From NCBI RefSeq assembly GCF_021922985.1, contig NZ_CP040788.1:2418001-2482000 (forward strand): 64,000 nucleotides of DNA, read 5' to 3'. The position numbers were made by a program, and so were the translations under genes. Of the stretch, positions 1-7,976 are shown piece by piece. The notes beneath the pieces were generated by a model, which made no database searches, had not been told where the DNA came from, and worked only from the letters and a program-made list of their open reading frames with translations. Origin of the DNA: Clavibacter michiganensis subsp. tessellarius (GTDB taxonomy: Bacteria; Actinomycetota; Actinomycetes; Actinomycetales; Microbacteriaceae). Position 1 is the first letter of the stretch, and every line of letters begins with the position of its first letter.

Positions 1-25
1 CGCCGAGGACACGCGTGTCGGTCAC
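1..25 (-). CDS. pknB: Start of a second Ser/Thr kinase gene (pknB), partial
   Basis: Only the first eight codons lie in the window. On the minus strand a GTG codon opens a frame reading M-T-D-T-R-V-L-G, and a GAGAGG ribosome binding site ends six bases before it. Many actinobacterial PknB proteins begin this way just before the kinase glycine loop. The gene would follow pknA by about 110 bases, as in the usual fhaA-fhaB-pstP-rodA-pbpA-pknA-pknB order. The identity is inferred from position and these few residues; the rest of the gene is outside the window. Confidence 0.55.
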
Positions 26-138
26 GGGCTGCCTCTCGTCGGGTTCGGGATCAGGACGGGGATGAGCTTACCCGGGCTCCGCTGGGGATCCGGGGCGGAG
101 CACGGAGGGCGGGGGAGCGCTCGCGCGGCGCATGCCGA

Positions 139-2061
139 TCAGGGCATGCGGTGCGTGCTGGAGACCAGCGAGCGCTGGTCCTCGCGGCCCGGGGCGGGTG
201 TGGGCGCCATGCCCGTCGTGCCCCCGTTGCCGCCGCCCGTGCCCCCGGTGCCGCCCGTTCCGCCGCCTCCGGTGCCCCCGCCGGTCCCGCCGCCGGTGCC
301 CGTGCCGCCCGGGGCGGCGTCGACCGCGACCGTGACCGTGCTGCTGTAGGGCGACTCGTTCGTGCCGCAGATGGCGAGGTACTTGACCGTGAACGAGCCG
401 GGGCTGGTGCCGGCCTTGATCTCGCCCGAGGTCGTCTGCGCGTTGGTGGGGTTGGTGCTCCCGGCCCACGTGCCGGTGGCGCCGCCGGACACCGAGTCGG
501 CCTGGATCTGGTAGCCGTTGAGCGTCTGGCCCGCCGGGCAGGAGTACGCGGGCCAGGAGATGTCGACCGACTGGCCGGCTCGGACGGTCGTCGGGTTCAC
601 CGTGGGGGTGACGGGCGCCGCGGTCGGCAGCGTCTGCGCCCCGTAGGCCGTGATCTGGATGGTGGCGCCCTTCGCGACGCTGCCGGTGGGGGTGATCGCG
701 GTGACGCGGCCCTCCTCCTCGCCGGACGGCGCGGCGCTGCCCGTGATGACGGTGACCTTGAGGCCGAGGGCCGTGAGCTCGTCCGAGACCGTCTTCTGGT
801 CGCGGCCGATGTAGTCCTCGCGCTTGATCTCGACGGTGGTCGGGGTGGGCGTCGGGGTGGGCGTGGGCGACGCGCTGGGCGTCGGGCTCGGCGCTGCGCT
901 GGTCTCGGTGGGCGCCGGGGCCGGCGTGTCCGCCTCCCTGTTCGCGGACGCGGCGATGAGGCCGGCCACGATGGCGGCGACGACCAGGACGGCGACGACC
1001 ACGAAGATCCAGATGGCGCGCTTGCGGGCGCGCGGCTGCTCGGGCTCCTCGTCACCCGCGTCGGGCTCGTCGAAGTCGAACGGCGACGGCGCGCCGGCGC
1101 GCGGCGCGGAGGCGAGGACGGTGGTGGCACCCGTGTCGACGCGGCGGCCGGACGGCATGAGCTGGGTGGCCTGGGTGGGCGTGCCCGGATCCGCGGCGGC
1201 GGCACCGGCGACGGCCGCGACGGCCATGGTGGCGGTCGCGACGTCGCCGCGGCGCAGCGCCTGCGCGGCGCGCGCCAGGTGGGCGGCGCTCTGCGGGCGG
1301 TCCGCCGGCTTCTTCGCGATGCAGGACATGACGAGGTTGCGGACGGGCTCCGCCACCGTGACGGGGAGCTCGGGCGGCTGCTCGTTGATCTGCGCCATGG
1401 CGATGGCGACCTGCGACTCGCCCGTGAAGGGGCGGCGGCCGGCCAGGCACTCGTACGCGACGATGCCCATCGAGTACACGTCGGTGGACGGCGACGCGGG
1501 GTGGCCGCTCGCCTGCTCGGGCGACAGGTACTGGACCGTCCCCATGACCTGGCCCGTGGCCGTGAGCGGCACCTGGTCGGCGATGCGGGCGATGCCGAAG
1601 TCGGTGATCTTGACGCGTCCGTCGGGCGTGATCAGCAGGTTGCCCGGCTTGATGTCGCGGTGCACGAGACCGGCCTGGTGCGCGGCGTGGAGCGCGAGCG
1701 CGGTCTGGGAGATGATGTCGAGCACCTTGTCGCTCGAGAGCACGCGCTCCCGCTCGAGGATGGTCGACAGGGCCTCGCCGGGGACGAGCTCCATCACGAG
1801 GAAGGCGCTGCCGTCCTCCTCGCCGTAGTCGAAGACGTTGGCGATGCCCTCGTGGTTGACGAGCGCCGCGTGGCGCGCCTCGGCCCGGAAGCGCTCGAGG
1901 AACCCGGGGTCGCCCAGGTACTCGTCCTTGAGGATCTTGATGGCGACCTTGCGTCCGATGACGAGGTCGGTCGCCTCCCACACCTCGCCCATGCCGCCGA
2001 TGGCGATGCGATCGCCCAGCTGGTAACGCCCTCCGAAGGTCAGTCCGCTCGTGGGTCTCAT
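139..2061 (-). CDS. pknA: Membrane Ser/Thr protein kinase with one PASTA domain (PknA-like)
   Basis: A 640-residue transmembrane Ser/Thr kinase that should phosphorylate cell-division and wall-synthesis proteins. The cytoplasmic kinase domain (about 12-270) shows the glycine loop IGGMGEV, the ATP lysine at 42, the catalytic HRDIKPGN (Asp136) and DFG at 154-156. An acidic/proline linker leads to one membrane helix (about 350-372). Outside are a Pro/Thr-rich stretch, one PASTA repeat (about 411-474, wall-fragment sensing), an Ig/Fn3-like module with two cysteines, and a Gly/Thr-rich tail. ATG start; the gene overlaps the end of pbpA by 4 bases (ATGA). Mycobacterial PknA has no PASTA domain, so this protein is intermediate between PknA and PknB; position in the cluster decides the name. 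Confidence 0.92.
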   Translation of the reverse strand: MRPTSGLTFGGRYQLGDRIAIGGMGEVWEATDLVIGRKVAIKILKDEYLGDPGFLERFRAEARHAALVNHEGIANVFDYGEEDGSAFLVMELVPGEALSTILERERVLSSDKVLDIISQTALALHAAHQAGLVHRDIKPGNLLITPDGRVKITDFGIARIADQVPLTATGQVMGTVQYLSPEQASGHPASPSTDVYSMGIVAYECLAGRRPFTGESQVAIAMAQINEQPPELPVTVAEPVRNLVMSCIAKKPADRPQSAAHLARAAQALRRGDVATATMAVAAVAGAAAADPGTPTQATQLMPSGRRVDTGATTVLASAPRAGAPSPFDFDEPDAGDEEPEQPRARKRAIWIFVVVAVLVVAAIVAGLIAASANREADTPAPAPTETSAAPSPTPSASPTPTPTPTPTTVEIKREDYIGRDQKTVSDELTALGLKVTVITGSAAPSGEEEGRVTAITPTGSVAKGATIQITAYGAQTLPTAAPVTPTVNPTTVRAGQSVDISWPAYSCPAGQTLNGYQIQADSVSGGATGTWAGSTNPTNAQTTSGEIKAGTSPGSFTVKYLAICGTNESPYSSTVTVAVDAAPGGTGTGGGTGGGTGGGGTGGTGGTGGGNGGTTGMAPTPAPGREDQRSLVSSTHRMP

Positions 2062-3509
2062 CTGTCCAGCACCGCCTCAATCACTTTCTTCGCCACGGGG
2101 GCGGCGAGGGTGTTCCCCGAGCCCGATCGTCCTCGTCCGCCGCCGTCCTCGACCAGGACCGCGACCGCCACCTTCGGGGACTCCGCCGGCGCGAAGCCGG
2201 TGAACCAGAGGGTGTACGGGTCGTCGGCACCGTTCTGCGCGGTGCCGGTCTTGCCCGCCACATCGACACCGGAGATTCTCGCATTGGTGGCGACGCCGCT
2301 CTGGACGTTGTCGATCATCATCCGCGTCATGGTGGCGGCGGTCTCCTTCGAGATGGGGTCGGCGAAGCGGCTGGGGGAGAATCCGGACAGCTCGCTGAGG
2401 TCCGGGTTGAGGACGCTGTCGACGACGCTGGGCTTCATCACCTCGCCCCCGTTCGCGATCCCGGCCGTGACCATGGCGGTCTGCAGCGGGGTGGCGCGGA
2501 CGTCGAGCTGACCGAAGGCGGACTGGGCCGTCTGGGCGTCGTCGAGGTCGGGGGAGAAGACGCTCTTGGCGCTCGCCATGGGGACGTCGATCGACTTCCC
2601 GTAACCGAACGCCTCCGCCATCTTCGCTATCCGCTCGGAGCCGAGCGCGATGCCGAGCTGGGCGAACGGGATGTTGCAGCTGAGGCGGAGCGCGGTGGCG
2701 ATCGACACCTCGGGCTCGTTGCCGCACGCGCCCTCGCCGGCGTTCGTGATGACCGTGGAGGTGCCCGGGAGCGTGAAGGTGGCGGGGTTCGGCAGGAGCG
2801 AGTCGGGCGTGTACTGGCCGGACTCGAGGGCCGCCGCCGTCGTGATGAGCTTGAACGTGGATCCGGGCGGGTTGAGGCTGTTGACGGCCCGGTCGATGAG
2901 CGGGTTCGCGGGATCGGCGAGGAGCGAGGCGTAGCTCTGCTTCACGGCGGCGCGGTCGTGCGAGGCCAGCGCGTTGGGGTCGTAGCCGGGCTTGGAGACC
3001 ATCGCGAGGATCTTGCCGGTGGCCGGCTCGACGGCGACGACGGACCCCTGCAGCGACCCGAGCGCGTCGTAGGCCGCCTGCTGCACCTTCGGGTCGATGG
3101 TGAGCTCGACCGACGCGCCCTTCGGGTCCTGCCCGGTGAAGGTGCGCGTGAGGCTGTCGAAGAACTGCGTGCCGCTCGTGCCGCTGAGGACGTCGTTCAT
3201 GGAGGACTCGAGGCCCGTGGATCCCTGGCCGAGCGTGTAGTAGCCGGTGACCGCGCTGTAGAGGTCGGGCTGCGCGTACGTGCGGAGGAACTTGTAGCGG
3301 TCCTCCACCGGGACCGAGGAGGCGATGGGGGTGCCGTCGACGAGGATCGCGCCGCGCTCGGCGGAGTAGCTGGCGATGATGGTGCGGGAGTTCCGAGGAT
3401 CCGCCTGCAGGGTCGGCGCCGCGATCACCTGGATGACCGAGGCCGCGACGAACAGGGCCACGAACATGGCCAGGACGAACACGGAGACGCGCTTCAGCTC
3501 GCGGTTCAC
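2058..3509 (-). CDS. pbpA: Penicillin-binding protein 2 / transpeptidase PbpA
   Basis: A 483-residue membrane-anchored class B penicillin-binding protein that cross-links peptidoglycan. An N-terminal membrane helix (about 8-30) is followed by the dimerisation region and a transpeptidase domain from about 140. The three active-site motifs are present: STFK (217-220, catalytic Ser217), SCN (277-279) and KTG (420-422). The GTG start overlaps the rodA stop by 4 bases (GTGA); a much longer upstream open frame is not coding because it runs through rodA. The partner glycosyltransferase RodA is immediately upstream and the kinase pknA immediately downstream, so polymerase, cross-linker and regulator are translationally coupled. 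Confidence 0.93.
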   Translation of the reverse strand: MNRELKRVSVFVLAMFVALFVAASVIQVIAAPTLQADPRNSRTIIASYSAERGAILVDGTPIASSVPVEDRYKFLRTYAQPDLYSAVTGYYTLGQGSTGLESSMNDVLSGTSGTQFFDSLTRTFTGQDPKGASVELTIDPKVQQAAYDALGSLQGSVVAVEPATGKILAMVSKPGYDPNALASHDRAAVKQSYASLLADPANPLIDRAVNSLNPPGSTFKLITTAAALESGQYTPDSLLPNPATFTLPGTSTVITNAGEGACGNEPEVSIATALRLSCNIPFAQLGIALGSERIAKMAEAFGYGKSIDVPMASAKSVFSPDLDDAQTAQSAFGQLDVRATPLQTAMVTAGIANGGEVMKPSVVDSVLNPDLSELSGFSPSRFADPISKETAATMTRMMIDNVQSGVATNARISGVDVAGKTGTAQNGADDPYTLWFTGFAPAESPKVAVAVLVEDGGGRGRSGSGNTLAAPVAKKVIEAVLDR

Positions 3510-4903
3510 GACTCGACCACCAATCGGGGCTGGTTGCGGACGGTGTCGGACAGGCGCAGCAGCAGGGCCGCGATGATCCAGTTGGCGAGGAGCGAGGATC
3601 CGCCCGCCGCCATGAACGGCGTCGTGAGGCCCGTGAGCGGGATGACGCGGGTGACGCCGCCGATGACGATGAAGACCTGCAGCGCGATGACGAACGAGAG
3701 CCCGATGCCGAGCAGCTTGCCGAAGTCGTCCTGGCCCGCGAAGCCGATGCGGAAGCCGCGGGAGACGAGCAGGAGGTAGAGGGCCAGGATCGCGAAGACG
3801 CCCGTGAGGCCGAGCTCCTCGCCGAGGCTCGCGAGGATGAAGTCGCTGTTGGCGAGCGGGGTGAGGTTGGGCATGCCGCTGCCGAGCCCCCGCCCGAACA
3901 GGCCGCCGTCGGCCATGCCGAACAGGCCCGTGACGAGCTGGTAGCTGCCGCCGTTCGCGTCGTAGACGGCCGGGTCGAAGGGCTTCAGCCAGGCGTCGAC
4001 GCGGCCCCCGACGTAGCCCAGCGTGCTCGCGCCGTACGCGCCGCCGAGGAACAGCACGGCGCCGAGCACGACCCAGCCGATGCGGCCGGTGCTCACGTAG
4101 GTCATGACGATGAAGAGGCCGAAGTACAGCAGCGACGTGCCGAGGTCGCGCTGGAACACGAGGACGCTCATCGAGGCGGCCCAGACCAGGAGGATCGGGC
4201 CGAGGTCGCGGACGCGCGGGAAGCGCATCCCCAGGACCTTGACGCCCACCATCGAGAGGCTGTCGCGCGCCGTGACGAGGTAGCCGGCGAAGAACACCGC
4301 GAGGCAGATCTTCGCGATCTCGCCGGGCTGGAAGGAGAAGCCGCCGATGTGGATCCAGACGCGCGCGCCGTTGATGTTCTGCCCGATGAACGGGAGCATC
4401 GGGAGGAGCAGCAGGATGAGGCCCACGAACATCGCGATGTAGCGGTAGCGCTGCAGCACGCGGTGGTTCTTCAGCAGCACGATGACCGCGAGCGCGCACA
4501 CGATGGCGAGGCCCGACCACACGATCTGCCGCACGGCCACGCTCTCCCAGCCGGAGTAGCCGCCGGCGAGGTCGAGGCGGTAGATGGCCGCGATCCCCAG
4601 GCCGTTGAGCACCGTGGCGATGGGGAGGATGAACGGATCCGCGTCGGGCGCGAGCCAGCGCAGCGCCACGTGCATGCCGAGGACCAGCACGGCGAGGCCC
4701 GTGGCGGGCAGGAAGAAGCTCTGGTCGAACGCGCCGAGCGCGCCGAGCTGCACGAGGTAGAGGGCGCCGCCGTTGATGACGGACGCCAGCACGACCAGCG
4801 CGAGCTCGAGGTTCCTGAGGCGGCGGGGCACGCGGATCCGCGGGACCTTGGGCGCGCGCTCGCGGCCGCGCGCGGGGGCGTCCGCCACGCCGGCGCTAGC
4901 CAC
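3506..4903 (-). CDS. rodA: RodA/FtsW-family peptidoglycan glycosyltransferase (SEDS)
   Basis: A 465-residue polytopic membrane protein of the SEDS family, which polymerises lipid II and works with the class B PBP encoded next to it. A basic cytoplasmic N-terminus is followed by about ten to twelve hydrophobic helices. Family signatures are visible, including the loop with GLFGMADGGLFGRGLGSG and the later SLGEELGL stretch. The GTG start overlaps the pstP stop by 8 bases and is preceded by an AGGAGG ribosome binding site six bases away. The cluster position matches the gene called rodA (or ftsW) in other actinobacteria; sequence alone does not separate elongation from division SEDS proteins. 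Confidence 0.93.
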   Translation of the reverse strand: MASAGVADAPARGRERAPKVPRIRVPRRLRNLELALVVLASVINGGALYLVQLGALGAFDQSFFLPATGLAVLVLGMHVALRWLAPDADPFILPIATVLNGLGIAAIYRLDLAGGYSGWESVAVRQIVWSGLAIVCALAVIVLLKNHRVLQRYRYIAMFVGLILLLLPMLPFIGQNINGARVWIHIGGFSFQPGEIAKICLAVFFAGYLVTARDSLSMVGVKVLGMRFPRVRDLGPILLVWAASMSVLVFQRDLGTSLLYFGLFIVMTYVSTGRIGWVVLGAVLFLGGAYGASTLGYVGGRVDAWLKPFDPAVYDANGGSYQLVTGLFGMADGGLFGRGLGSGMPNLTPLANSDFILASLGEELGLTGVFAILALYLLLVSRGFRIGFAGQDDFGKLLGIGLSFVIALQVFIVIGGVTRVIPLTGLTTPFMAAGGSSLLANWIIAALLLRLSDTVRNQPRLVVES

Positions 4904-6158
4904 CCGCGGCCTCCTGGAGCCGGTTGACGATCTCCTCGGCGCCCGAGAGCGAGTCCGCGTTGATGGTCTGCTCGACCTGCTGGCGGTAGAAGGGCTGGAG
5001 GTCGTCGACGCGCACCTCGGTGCGGGCGTAGACGTGGGACAGCTGGATCGGCCCGATGGTCTGCTGCACGCCGTTGTAGACGGCGACCGAGCCCTCGGAC
5101 TCGCCCACGTAGTAGCGCGACTGGGTCCAGCGGTAGCCGAGCACGCACGCGAGCACGAGGCCCGCGAGGATCAGGGCGACGCCGACCAGCCAGGTGATGC
5201 GGCGCCGGAGCGCGCGCCGCCGGTCCTCGGCGATGAGCGCCTCGAGGTACTGGTCGGACTCGGGCTCGAACTGGGCGTCGCGCGACGCGGTGCTCGCGCG
5301 CAGCGGGTGGAGGAGGAGCGACGGGATCCGGACGGCGCGCTTCGAGGGCTCGTCGCCGAAGGCGAGCGGCTGCGCGGCGGATCCGACGAGCACGGGCTCC
5401 GGGTCGGGGCGGGCGGCCGCGGTCTCGTCGTCCTCGTCGAGCACGTCGACGACCACGACGGTGACGTTGTCGGGGGCGCCGTGGTCGAGCGACTCCTTCA
5501 CGAGCGCGTCGGCGATGGACTCCGGGGTGCCCGCGGTCGCGAGGATCTCGGTGATCCGCTCCTCGGACACGTAGCTGCTGAGCCCGTCCGAGCAGAGGAG
5601 CCAGCGGTCGCCCGTGTGGGTGTCGAGCACCTGGGTGTCGACCTCGGGGGCCGCGTCGACGTCGCCGAGCACGCGCATCAGCACGGAGCGGCGGGGGTGG
5701 ACGAGCGCCTCCTCCGGCGTGATGCGGCCGCTGTCGACCAGGCGCTGCACGAACGTGTGGTCGGCCGAGATCTGGCTGAGCTCGCCGCGGCGGAAGAGGT
5801 AGATGCGCGAGTCGCCGATGTGGGCGATGGCGACGTGGCGGTCGACGCGGGCCAGCGCGCTGACGGTCGTGCCCATCCCGGTGAGCTCGGAGTGCTCGAA
5901 CACGGTCTCGGCGAGGAGCTGGTTGGCGGCGACGAGGCCGGCCTGGAGCGCGAACTCCGCGTCGTGCGCGGAGGCGTAGGGCTTGTCGGTCTCGATGATG
6001 CGCTTGGTGGCGACCGCGGACGCGACGTCGCCGCCCGCGTGCCCGCCCATGCCGTCGGCGACGACGAACAGGTGCCGCCCCGCGTAGCCGGAGTCCTGGT
6101 TGTTCGACCGGACCTTGCCCACGTGGGAGACGGCAGCGGCCTGCGTCACTGTCGCCAT
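4896..6158 (-). CDS. pstP: PP2C-type Ser/Thr phosphatase PstP
   Basis: A 420-residue membrane protein phosphatase that reverses phosphorylation by PknA/PknB. The N-terminal PP2C domain (about 5-240) has the metal-binding motifs near NNQD and VADGMGGHAGG, the GDSR motif, and a later LCSDGLS and DNVT. A linker of about 80 residues leads to one membrane helix (about 315-340) and an extracellular tail. ATG start, 4 bases after the fhaB stop; its 3' end overlaps rodA. The order FHA proteins, phosphatase, SEDS, PBP, kinases is the standard actinobacterial arrangement and supports the assignment strongly. Confidence 0.94.
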   Translation of the reverse strand: MATVTQAAAVSHVGKVRSNNQDSGYAGRHLFVVADGMGGHAGGDVASAVATKRIIETDKPYASAHDAEFALQAGLVAANQLLAETVFEHSELTGMGTTVSALARVDRHVAIAHIGDSRIYLFRRGELSQISADHTFVQRLVDSGRITPEEALVHPRRSVLMRVLGDVDAAPEVDTQVLDTHTGDRWLLCSDGLSSYVSEERITEILATAGTPESIADALVKESLDHGAPDNVTVVVVDVLDEDDETAAARPDPEPVLVGSAAQPLAFGDEPSKRAVRIPSLLLHPLRASTASRDAQFEPESDQYLEALIAEDRRRALRRRITWLVGVALILAGLVLACVLGYRWTQSRYYVGESEGSVAVYNGVQQTIGPIQLSHVYARTEVRVDDLQPFYRQQVEQTINADSLSGAEEIVNRLQEAAGG

Positions 6159-6162
6159 GCCG

Positions 6163-6741
6163 CTACCGCCTGAGCTCGAAGCTGGTCGCGCCGATGCGGA
6201 TCGGCGTGTCGAGCGGCACCTGCGTCGGCACGCTCACGCGCTTGCCGTCGAGGAAGGTGCCGTTGGTCGAGTCGAGGTCCTGGATCATCCACTCGTCGTT
6301 CCAGAGCAGCAGGCGCGCGTGGTGCGTGGAGGTGTAGTCGTCGCGGATCACGAGGCCCGACTCGCTCGAGCGGCCGATGGTGAGCGGCTCCGTGCCGAGC
6401 GGGATCTCGGTGCCGGCCTTGGCGCCCGACGTGATGACGAGGTGGCGGGCCGTGGACGTCGTGGCCTTGGCGCGCGAGGGGACGGCACCCGAGTTGGCGC
6501 CGGACGGCATCGTCGAGATGGGCGGCGGCTGCACGGCCGCGGCGCGGGGTGCGGCAGCGGCGGACGCGGCGTACGGGGAGGAGGGGAACGGGGATCCGCT
6601 GCCGGAGCCCGTCTCCTCGCGGAGCTTGCGGACCCGTTGGCCGAAGAGGTCGGAGCGGAGCGCGTAGACGATGCCGAAGACGAACAGCCACAGCACCGCG
6701 AGGAACGCGAGGCGGAGGACGAGGAGGGTCAGCTCGGTCAT
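6163..6741 (-). CDS. fhaB: FHA-domain membrane protein FhaB (FipA-like)
   Basis: A 192-residue protein with one N-terminal membrane helix (about 5-28), a linker rich in Ala, Pro and Ser, and a C-terminal FHA domain (about 110-190) with the motifs GRSSESG, S-x-x-H and LDSTNGTFLDGKR that bind phosphothreonine. It should dock phosphorylated kinase or wall proteins at the membrane. The ATG overlaps the fhaA stop by 4 bases (ATGA); a longer upstream frame overlaps fhaA out of frame and is not used. Second gene of the cluster. Confidence 0.92.
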   Translation of the reverse strand: MTELTLLVLRLAFLAVLWLFVFGIVYALRSDLFGQRVRKLREETGSGSGSPFPSSPYAASAAAAPRAAAVQPPPISTMPSGANSGAVPSRAKATTSTARHLVITSGAKAGTEIPLGTEPLTIGRSSESGLVIRDDYTSTHHARLLLWNDEWMIQDLDSTNGTFLDGKRVSVPTQVPLDTPIRIGATSFELRR

Positions 6742-7469
6742 GACGCTCCCCAGAACCCGTCGTCGCTGCGCGAGCGCTGCGGCTCGCGTCCGCCGCGCTC
6801 CTCGGTGGCCTGCGGGACGACCCGGAAGGTGATGGCGGTGCGGCCGATGCGGATGACGGACTCGGGCGGCAGCGGCGCCTTGGTGACCGGCGCGCCGTTG
6901 AGCTCGGAGCCGTTCGTGGAGCCGAGGTCGCGGACCTGGGCGCGGGATCCGTCCCACGCGATCTCCACGTGGCGGCGCGAGGTGCCCGGGTCGTCGACCG
7001 TGATGTCGGCGTCGCTGCCGCGGCCGATGACCGTGCGGCCCACGGCGAGCGGGTGGCGCGTGCCGGCGACGTCGACGACGGGCATCCACGTGACGCTGCC
7101 CTCGACCGTGCGGCTGTCGATGCCGAGGACGCCCTCGGACAGCTGGTCGTCGCGGCGGAAGGTGACCTGCACGACGCCGGCGAACTGGTAGCCCTGCGTG
7201 GACGCGTGGCGCTCGACGGCCTGGCGCAGCTCGTCGGTGAGCGTGGAGCCGAGGGACGCGATGCGCTCGTGGTCGGCGCGGGAGACGCGGAGCGTGAAGG
7301 AGTTGGGGACGAGGATGAGGTCGCGGTCGACGATGGCGGCATGCGTGTCGAGCTCGCGTCGCAGCTGCGCGACGATCTCCACGGGCTGCAGGCCGGACTT
7401 GAAGGTCTTCACGAAGGCGCCGTTGACGGCGCGCTCGAGGCCCTTCTCGAAGTTGTCCAGGATTCCCAC
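6738..7469 (-). CDS. fhaA: FhaA: DUF3662 plus FHA domain
   Basis: A 243-residue cytoplasmic protein. The N-terminal DUF3662 domain (about 1-115, starting MGILDNFEKGLERAV) is joined by a short linker to a C-terminal FHA domain (about 140-220) with GRGSDADI, SRRHVEI and DLGSTNGSELNG. In mycobacteria FhaA binds the phosphorylated pseudokinase MviN and limits peptidoglycan synthesis at poles and septum. GTG start with an upstream GAGGACGG stretch as probable ribosome binding site. It is the first gene of the minus-strand cluster; about 190 bases separate it from the divergent tRNA gene, so the cluster promoter should lie there. Confidence 0.93.
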   Translation of the reverse strand: MGILDNFEKGLERAVNGAFVKTFKSGLQPVEIVAQLRRELDTHAAIVDRDLILVPNSFTLRVSRADHERIASLGSTLTDELRQAVERHASTQGYQFAGVVQVTFRRDDQLSEGVLGIDSRTVEGSVTWMPVVDVAGTRHPLAVGRTVIGRGSDADITVDDPGTSRRHVEIAWDGSRAQVRDLGSTNGSELNGAPVTKAPLPPESVIRIGRTAITFRVVPQATEERGGREPQRSRSDDGFWGAS

Positions 7470-7656
7470 GTGTGATCCGTCCTCGCGCGGTCCTTCCGCG
7501 GATGAATAGTGCGATGTTAGCCAACTCGCGGGGCGGCGCCCTGGACACGGGCCTCGGGGTGGGTGCGGATCATCCTCGCGGACGGCCGGATGCGGGCCGC
7601 CGGGGCGCGGTGGCGGCGCGGGATCGGCTCCGCGGCGTGATAATGTCGTCCGGTTG

Positions 7657-7743
7657 GCGCGAGTGGCGGAATTGGTAGACGCGCACGGTTCAGGTCCGTG
7701 TGTCCGTGAGGACGTGGGGGTTCAAGTCCCCCCTCGCGCACCA
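7657..7743 (+). tRNA. tRNA-Leu (CAG anticodon)
   Basis: An 87-base tRNA. The acceptor stem GCGCGAG pairs with CTCGCGC, followed by discriminator A and an encoded CCA. The anticodon stem CACGG/CCGTG encloses the loop TTCAGGT, giving anticodon CAG at 7691-7693 (reads CUG leucine codons, the commonest in this genome style). A long variable arm and the T arm GGGGGTTCAAGTCCCCC complete the type II structure typical of leucine tRNAs. A strong terminator follows at once. Confidence 0.97.
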
Positions 7744-7750
7744 GCAGGGA

Positions 7751-7780
7751 AGAAGGCCCCCGGGGAACCGGGGGCCTTCT
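7751..7780 (+). terminator. Terminator of the tRNA-Leu gene
   Basis: A perfect 13-base-pair stem (agaaggcccccgg with its complement) around a GGAA tetraloop begins 8 bases after the tRNA. There is no long T run, as is common in high-GC actinobacteria. Confidence 0.85.
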
Positions 7781-7976
7781 CGCGTCTCCGGGGCGCGCGT
7801 CTCGGGGGCGTGCGCCTCCTGGGCGGGCGTCTCCGGGGCGCGCCGCCGCGGCGGCAGGACCTCCGACCCGGTCGCCGCCGAGACCAGCCGATCGGCGGCG
7901 CGGGTCAGCCGATGGGCGGAGGGATCGGATCCCGCGGCCGACGCGGCGGGGTGCCCTCCCTCCGCACACTGGGGAC

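Noticed and set aside
62..2511. Long open frames on the plus strand opposite the kinase and PBP genes
   Set aside because: They are Arg/Ala/Gly-rich antisense shadows caused by very high GC; the minus-strand frames carry complete kinase and PBP motifs.
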